The position numbers were made by a program, and so were the translations under genes. Source: Saccopteryx bilineata (lineage: Eukaryota; Chordata; Mammalia; Chiroptera; Emballonuridae). Taken from it: a stretch of DNA of 64,000 nucleotides. The stretch is from positions 106,413,767 to 106,477,766 of the forward strand of contig NC_089496.1 of the NCBI RefSeq assembly GCF_036850765.1, in the 5' to 3' direction. Each line of letters opens with the position of its first letter. Position 1 is the first letter of the stretch. The notes beneath the pieces were generated by a model. The model was not told the DNA's origin. It did no database searches and worked only from the letters and a program-made list of their open reading frames with translations. Shown here one piece after another: positions 59,656-64,000 of this stretch.

Positions 59656-59712
59656 GATAATATATCTATATATATAATAATTATAATATATAATTAATTT
59701 AATAATTATAAA
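59656..59712. repeat. AT-rich low-complexity tract
   Basis: An almost pure A/T run of TATA and TAAT repeats (TATATCTATATATATAATAA..). Confidence 0.7.
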
Positions 59713-60011
59713 TTTTATTTTGATATTTTACTTAACCAGTATATCAGAGATGGTATCATTTCAACATCTAATTGATATAAAAATTATTAAGGTGTGATAG
59801 GTTACGTTGTTGTTTTCCTAGTGAGTCTTTTAAATCTGCCGTGTATTTTATTCTCCCAGGGTATCTTAGTTTGGACCAGCCACATTCCCAGCACTCAACA
59901 GCTGTAAGTGGCTAATGGCTGCCATATTGTACACTGTAGCCCCTAAAAGAGTTGTAACAGCTAAGGGCGAGCCTTCCCGTGGGGACCCTGAAGCCTTAGG
60001 TCTCTCTAGAG

Positions 60012-60307
60012 CAGTGGTCCCCCACATTTTTGTGCCACGGACCAGTTTAATGTCAGAAAATATTTTCACGGACCGGCCTTTAGGGTGGGATGGATAAATG
60101 TATCACGTGACTGAGACAAGCGTCAAGAGTGAATCTTAGACGGATGTAACAGAGGGAATCTGGTCATTTAAAAAAAATAAAACATTGTTCAGACTTAAAT
60201 ATAAATAAAACGGAAATAATGTAAGTTATTTATTCTTTCTCTGCAGACCGGTACCAAATGGCCCATGGACCGGTACCGGTCCGCGGCCCGGGGGTTGGGG
60301 ACCACTG
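60012..60307 (+). mobile_element. hAT DNA transposon, Zaphod-like MITE
   Basis: Terminal repeats CAGTGGTCCCCCACAT and GGGTTGGGGACCACTG; 'CACGGACCGG' motif near both ends; 8-bp TSD CTCTAGAG / CTCTAAAG (60004-60011, 60308-60315). The interior is non-coding. Confidence 0.85.
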
Positions 60308-60589
60308 CTCTAAAGCCCAGTAACTATATTCCTACGAATTTAACACAAACATTGGGAATGCTTCTTTGCCTTGAAGAGGAGGCTTTAGTACCTCTGGTGA
60401 ACCTGTTTACCATGAGAAGGCCGTGCCACAGACCTGGGCCGGTCTCAGAGAAAGTCTGGTCAAGGCCAAGCGGTGCATGACCTGGGAGCAGCTGATGTTG
60501 CATGTACAGGTGACATCCAGTCACAGTCCGGGAGAAGTTGTTGTATGACTATACTTTAGTGGATGCTGCCAGGGGCTGGGTAGTGATGA

Positions 60590-60725
60590 AATTCATGCCA
60601 GGGCTCCAGATTCCAACCCCAGCTCTGTTCCTCACCGGGTATGGGTATGTGTATAACCTCAGTTTGCCCCATCTGTAGAATGGGCATTTCTGTACCTGCC
60701 TCATCAAATCGCTGTGAAGTCTGAG
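60590..60725 (+). repeat. MIR SINE relic
   Basis: CTCAGTTTGCCCCATCTGTA, GAATGGGCA and CTGCCTCATCAAATCGCTG show the MIR body. Confidence 0.65.
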
Positions 60726-61768
60726 ATCACTGATTCAAGTGCAATGCCTGCAGGTTCTGGGGCTCAGCGGGTGTTAGGTTCCCTAGTACAGTTCTGTGGG
60801 AGGGGCTTTTCTCATACAGTGAACCTATCGGCCCCTGTTCCTCCTGAGGCTGAGGTTCCAGGCTGGCCATCTTTCTTTCCCACCACTGAATTCTCTGTCT
60901 GCTGAAATATCTGAGTGGCTGAGGAGAGTGACTTCTTTCATACCCCCTCCTGTGTAGCCCATAGGGATGGATCTGCTTCACGTTAAAAGGCTTTGAGATC
61001 GTGTTTTATTGTAAAACCTTACATGTATCTTTCATTGTGTGTTGTAACACGCTGCATTTCCACGTAAAAATAACATTCTGAGTTGCCACGAGAAGAACCC
61101 AGCAAATCAAAACCAAATTTTTCTTCTCGCTGGTTATCGGGTGACATGCTTCTATTGACTCTCTGGAATCCAGGATTCTGCTGACTTGACCAGAGCTGAG
61201 CTGATACTACAGATCAGATCCAGTATCTAACCATGTGTCTTTTCTATGGTGGTGACAGGATAGTTTAATAACTCAGTCTGGTACACATGTGGGTGCAGGG
61301 AGCACAGATATGTGTGCTTATTTCCCAACGTTTGGAGTGAAGTTGGCCCTACTGGTGGATGTGCCATGGGGATTCTGTGGCTTTGTCAGCCTCCAGCCAC
61401 CACCCCACACGCGAGAGGCACGTGGGCCCCTGACTCTGAGAAGCAGTGGTTGACAGGTGGCTTGGCTGTGGATTTCTGTACATCATGTGGTCCCTCCCTG
61501 TGGGAGAGTCTGGGACCCACAGACAGCCTCGCTTGATTTTTAGATTGTTCTAAAGAAGGTGCTTAAATCTTGGGCATCGCCAAGCTGTTTTTTTTTCCTG
61601 CTGAATACTTACTTAAAAGCAGTTTCTCTTTCCCACTTGGGAAAAGGGTTGGAAAAGTATTCTTTTCAATTATTAGAGCATTTTGAGAGAAAGAAATGAT
61701 TCCCAGATGCTTAGGGTCTCTGTATAGACCTAGCTAGGTTCTGCCGGGCAGTTGGGTTGGAAAGTTGA

Positions 61769-61822
61769 GGGGAGGGAGGGAGGGAGAGACGGAGGGAGGG
61801 AGGGAGGAAGGGAGGGAGGGAG
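61769..61822. repeat. (GGGA)n tract
   Basis: GGGAGGGAGGGAGGGAGA with few interruptions. Confidence 0.9.
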
Positions 61823-62128
61823 AACAGAGAGGAGCAGCTGGCATCCAGCCAAGGATGCCCCGGGGGACCTGAAACCAGCCCTGGGAGTGCTCCATACCCC
61901 TCCTCCCCGATTTCCTCCCACTGGGTCTCTGCTTCTTCCTTCTCTCCTCCTCCTCCTTCTAAAATTACCAGCTGTGACACCATGGTTTTGAGTTTAAAAA
62001 GAAGGTTTTGAGGATGGCTCCAGCTGTATAAATTAAAGAAAAAGAAGCATGCGAGGGTCGTTTTCTTAGCAGATAAAGTCAGGACGGCAGATGCCCTGCC
62101 CCCTCGAGAACCCTCTGGGTTTGATTTT

Positions 62129-62520
62129 TTTTTTTTTTTTGATTTTTCTGAAGCTGCAAACAGGGAGAGACAGTCAGACAGACTCCCGCATGCGCCCGAC
62201 CGGGATCCACCCGGCATGCCCACCAGGGGCGATGCTCTGCCCACCAGGGGACAATGCTCTGCCCCTCCGGGGCGTAGCTCTGCCGTGACCAGAGCCACTC
62301 TAGCGCCTGGGGCAGAGGCCAAGGAGCAATCCCCAGTGCCCAGGCCATCTTTGCTCCAATGGAGCCTTGGCTGCGGGAGGGGAAGAGAGAGACAGAGAGG
62401 AAGGAGGGGGGAGGGGGGAGAAGCAAATGGGCGCTTCTCCTATGTGCCCTGGCCGGGAATCGAACCCGGGTCCCCCGCACGCCAGGCCAACGCTCTAACA
62501 CTGAGCCAACCGGCCAGGGC
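62129..62520 (-). mobile_element. tRNA-derived SINE, family A, antisense
   Basis: T-run, GATTTTTCTGAAGCTGC to GCCAACCGGCCAGGGC. Exact TSD CTCTGGGTTTGATTTT (62113-62128 and 62521-62536). Two 'CCCACCAGGGG' blocks. Confidence 0.95.
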
Positions 62521-62634
62521 CTCTGGGTTTGATTTTGTATTACGTGGCTTCTATTATTTTAAACTTCCTTTTAAGAACCATTGGGCTATGACAGGGCTAC
62601 CATTCAGATACTCCTTGCACTTGGAGCGATTTTT

Positions 62635-62831
62635 CCCCCTTTTTCTTTTTAAATTTATTGATTGTTTTTAGAGAGGGAGGAAGGGAGAAAGAGCAAGAGA
62701 AACACGGGTTCGTTGCTCCAGTTAGTCATTCATTCATTGGTTGATTCTTGTCTGTGTCCTGACCGGGATCGAACCTGCAACCCTGGTGCATCAGGATCAT
62801 GCTCCAACCAACTGAGCTGCCTGGCGAGGGC
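62635..62831 (-). mobile_element. VES-like tRNA-derived SINE, antisense
   Basis: AATTTATTGATTGTTTTTAG, GAGAGGGAGGAAGGGAG, then CCTGACCGGGATCGAACC, GCAACCCTGG and GCCTGGCGAGGGC. Near-exact TSD CACTTGGAGCGATTTT / CATTTGGAGCAATTTT. VES is a bat SINE family. Confidence 0.85.
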
Positions 62832-62879
62832 TCATTTGGAGCAATTTTCTTCCCAAAGGGGGTGCAGTACAGTCAAGAC

Positions 62880-63062
62880 AGACCTGTGTGTATCCCAGAG
62901 GCTTCTTGCTGGCTGAGCTGCCTTGGATAAGCCGCTTAAACTTTCCATATCTGTAGAATGGGAAAAATAATTGAGGTGGGAGTTAGAATAAAATTGGAAA
63001 GCTTCCAAAGCATCTAGTATAATGCCTGGTACGCGGTGAGTGTACCATAAAAATGATCACTA
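62880..63062 (+). repeat. MIR SINE relic
   Basis: GAGCTGCCTTGGATAAGCC, CCATATCTGTAGAATGGG and AATGCCTGGTACGCGGTGAG run in MIR order. Confidence 0.75.
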
Positions 63063-63615
63063 CTGTTATTTTAAATGTATTGACTCAAAATCATCCGGGC
63101 AACTCAGCAAAAGGAGAAAATGCCCAAGACCCCAGAGGGAGTGGTCACAGACTCTGTGGGAATAAGGTGCTCTGAGGCTGGATGACATTGTTTCCAGCTG
63201 CCCGACCTCCCTGGGCCGATTTCGGTCTGTCTCTGGGGGTGCCCCTCGCGCGGCTTGGCTCCCCAGGAGCTTGTTACATGGTTCTCAGGTACTTAGGGAC
63301 TAAAGGCTCTACAAATGGCTTGGATGTGTATTGTTATCGACAGCTTTGGTCCTTGTGAACCATCACATGGACAGGTCAAAGGAGCTTTTAAACTGTAGCC
63401 TTTATGTTTTGAAGAGTTTGTGTTCCAGAATTAAAACCAGTTTTCTTAGAGGAGAATCTGTCCTTTGGAAAAGCGCCAAGTCGCTTCGGGAAGCTGGTTG
63501 ATGAGGCGCCCACACAAAGGGTGGCGGCTTCTTTGGAGGAGGGGCCGGTCCTCTGCCACCAGGTGCCTGCGACAGGGATGCACAGCCTTGGCTTCCGGCT
63601 CTTCTGGGTCCCTTT

Positions 63616-63817
63616 CTTTCTCTTTCTTTCTTTCTTCCTTAAAAAATTTCTTGATTGATTTTTGAGAGAGAGAGAGAGAGAGAAACACATTGATTTATTC
63701 TTCCACTGATGTGTGCATTCATTGGTTGATTGCTGTATGTGCCCTGACTGGGCATTGAATCTGCATCCTTGGTGTGTTGGGAGGATGCTCCAATCAGTTG
63801 ACCTACCCAGCCAGGGC
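63616..63817 (-). mobile_element. VES-like tRNA-derived SINE, antisense
   Basis: TTTCTTGATTGATTTTTGAG, (GA)n, ATGTGCCCTGACTGGGC and GACCTACCCAGCCAGGGC. Approximate TSD CTCTTCTGGGTCCCTTT / CTCTTCCGGGTTTCT. Confidence 0.8.
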
Positions 63818-64000
63818 CTCTTCCGGGTTTCTGAGCGCTCTGCCCCATGGCCTTTATCATGTTGCATGTGGACCTGAAGGTCGGCTTCAGGGCAAGGTGG
63901 TGATTTTCCAAATGAATGTGTCCAGACTGACCGGGCTTCTCTTCCGGGAACCTCTCATTACTGCCTCTGGCGGAAGCCACTGTGTTCAACCTGGCTTCAG

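Larger units (their letters stand above)
10840..64000 (+). other. TACC2: TACC2 gene, 5' half of the long isoform (partial; continues beyond window)
   Basis: Four + strand exons are in phase and recall, in order, the start of the human TACC2 long isoform: MGNEN.., then a GNSQNIKRK-containing exon, then a very large acidic exon, then a short exon with SVPxKD and DKV motifs. TACC2 is a centrosome and mitotic-spindle-associated adaptor. Its conserved C-terminal coiled coil binds ch-TOG/Aurora A-type partners, but that end is outside this window. What is here is the long, mostly disordered N-terminal half found only in the long isoform. The start of the transcript is not identified, so the left limit given is only the first exon that I can recognise. 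The recognition rests on remembered human protein sequence, not on a search. Confidence 0.93.
57636..64000 (+). other. TACC2: TACC2 intron, left part (continues beyond window)
   Basis: No further TACC2 exon was recognised after 57635. The stretch holds an L1 antisense fragment, a SINE C, a Zaphod-like hAT, MIR relics, a (GGGA)n tract, a young SINE A and two VES-like SINEs. Unassigned stretches are 58065-59440, 59710-60010, 60730-61760 and 63065-63600. Confidence 0.75.

Noticed and set aside
63940..64000. Possible TACC2 exon at the right edge
   Set aside because: No acceptor is evident and the translation does not match the expected next exon.

Overview
This is eukaryotic, mammalian nuclear DNA: split exons with GT-AG boundaries, MIR, L1, MLT1 and hAT fossils, and many young tRNA-derived SINEs. 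The SINE families point to a bat (Chiroptera): 'CTGACC..GTGG..GCAGTGGATA' and 'GGCCCTGGCCGGTTGGCTCAG' tRNA-SINEs, plus two VES-like copies near the right end. I cannot fix the family or genus by eye.

The only protein-coding gene I can support is the 5' half of the long isoform of TACC2 (transforming acidic coiled-coil protein 2) on the + strand. Four exons are visible. The start exon is 10840-10924 (ATG at 10892, 11 codons, phase 0 end). The second is 30236-30348. A giant exon spans 51863-56992 (5,130 nt, no in-frame stop). A fourth exon lies at 57522-57635. All four join in one frame (33+113+5130+114 nt, 1,796 complete codons plus 2 nt) and match the human long isoform as I remember it. The SDP/SPAZ-like middle and the C-terminal TACC coiled coil are not in the window. 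The gene continues past 64000, and its first, non-coding exon(s) and promoter must lie upstream or unrecognised in 1-10839.

Layout: 1-10839 is 5' flank or first intron, with a mariner-type transposon cut by the left edge, L1 tails and SINEs. 10925-30235 is an intron with two antisense L1 blocks, a 42-bp minisatellite (16230-17062), a U2 snRNA retro-fragment and about ten SINEs, one inserted in another. 30349-51862 is an intron with two related hAT MITEs, an antisense L1 that keeps an ORF1 fragment, an LTR-like block, MLT1 LTRs and SINEs. 56993-57521 is a short intron. 57636-64000 is intron with a Zaphod-like hAT, MIRs and young SINEs.

I see no prokaryotic-style gene system, CRISPR array or novel operon. 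Most long reading frames outside TACC2 are translations of SINE copies, of microsatellites, or of the antisense of the GC-rich giant exon. The notable signals are structural: repeats that expanded inside SINE tails, perfect hairpins, nested insertions with exact target-site duplications (TSDs), and conserved islands in the disordered TACC2 exon.
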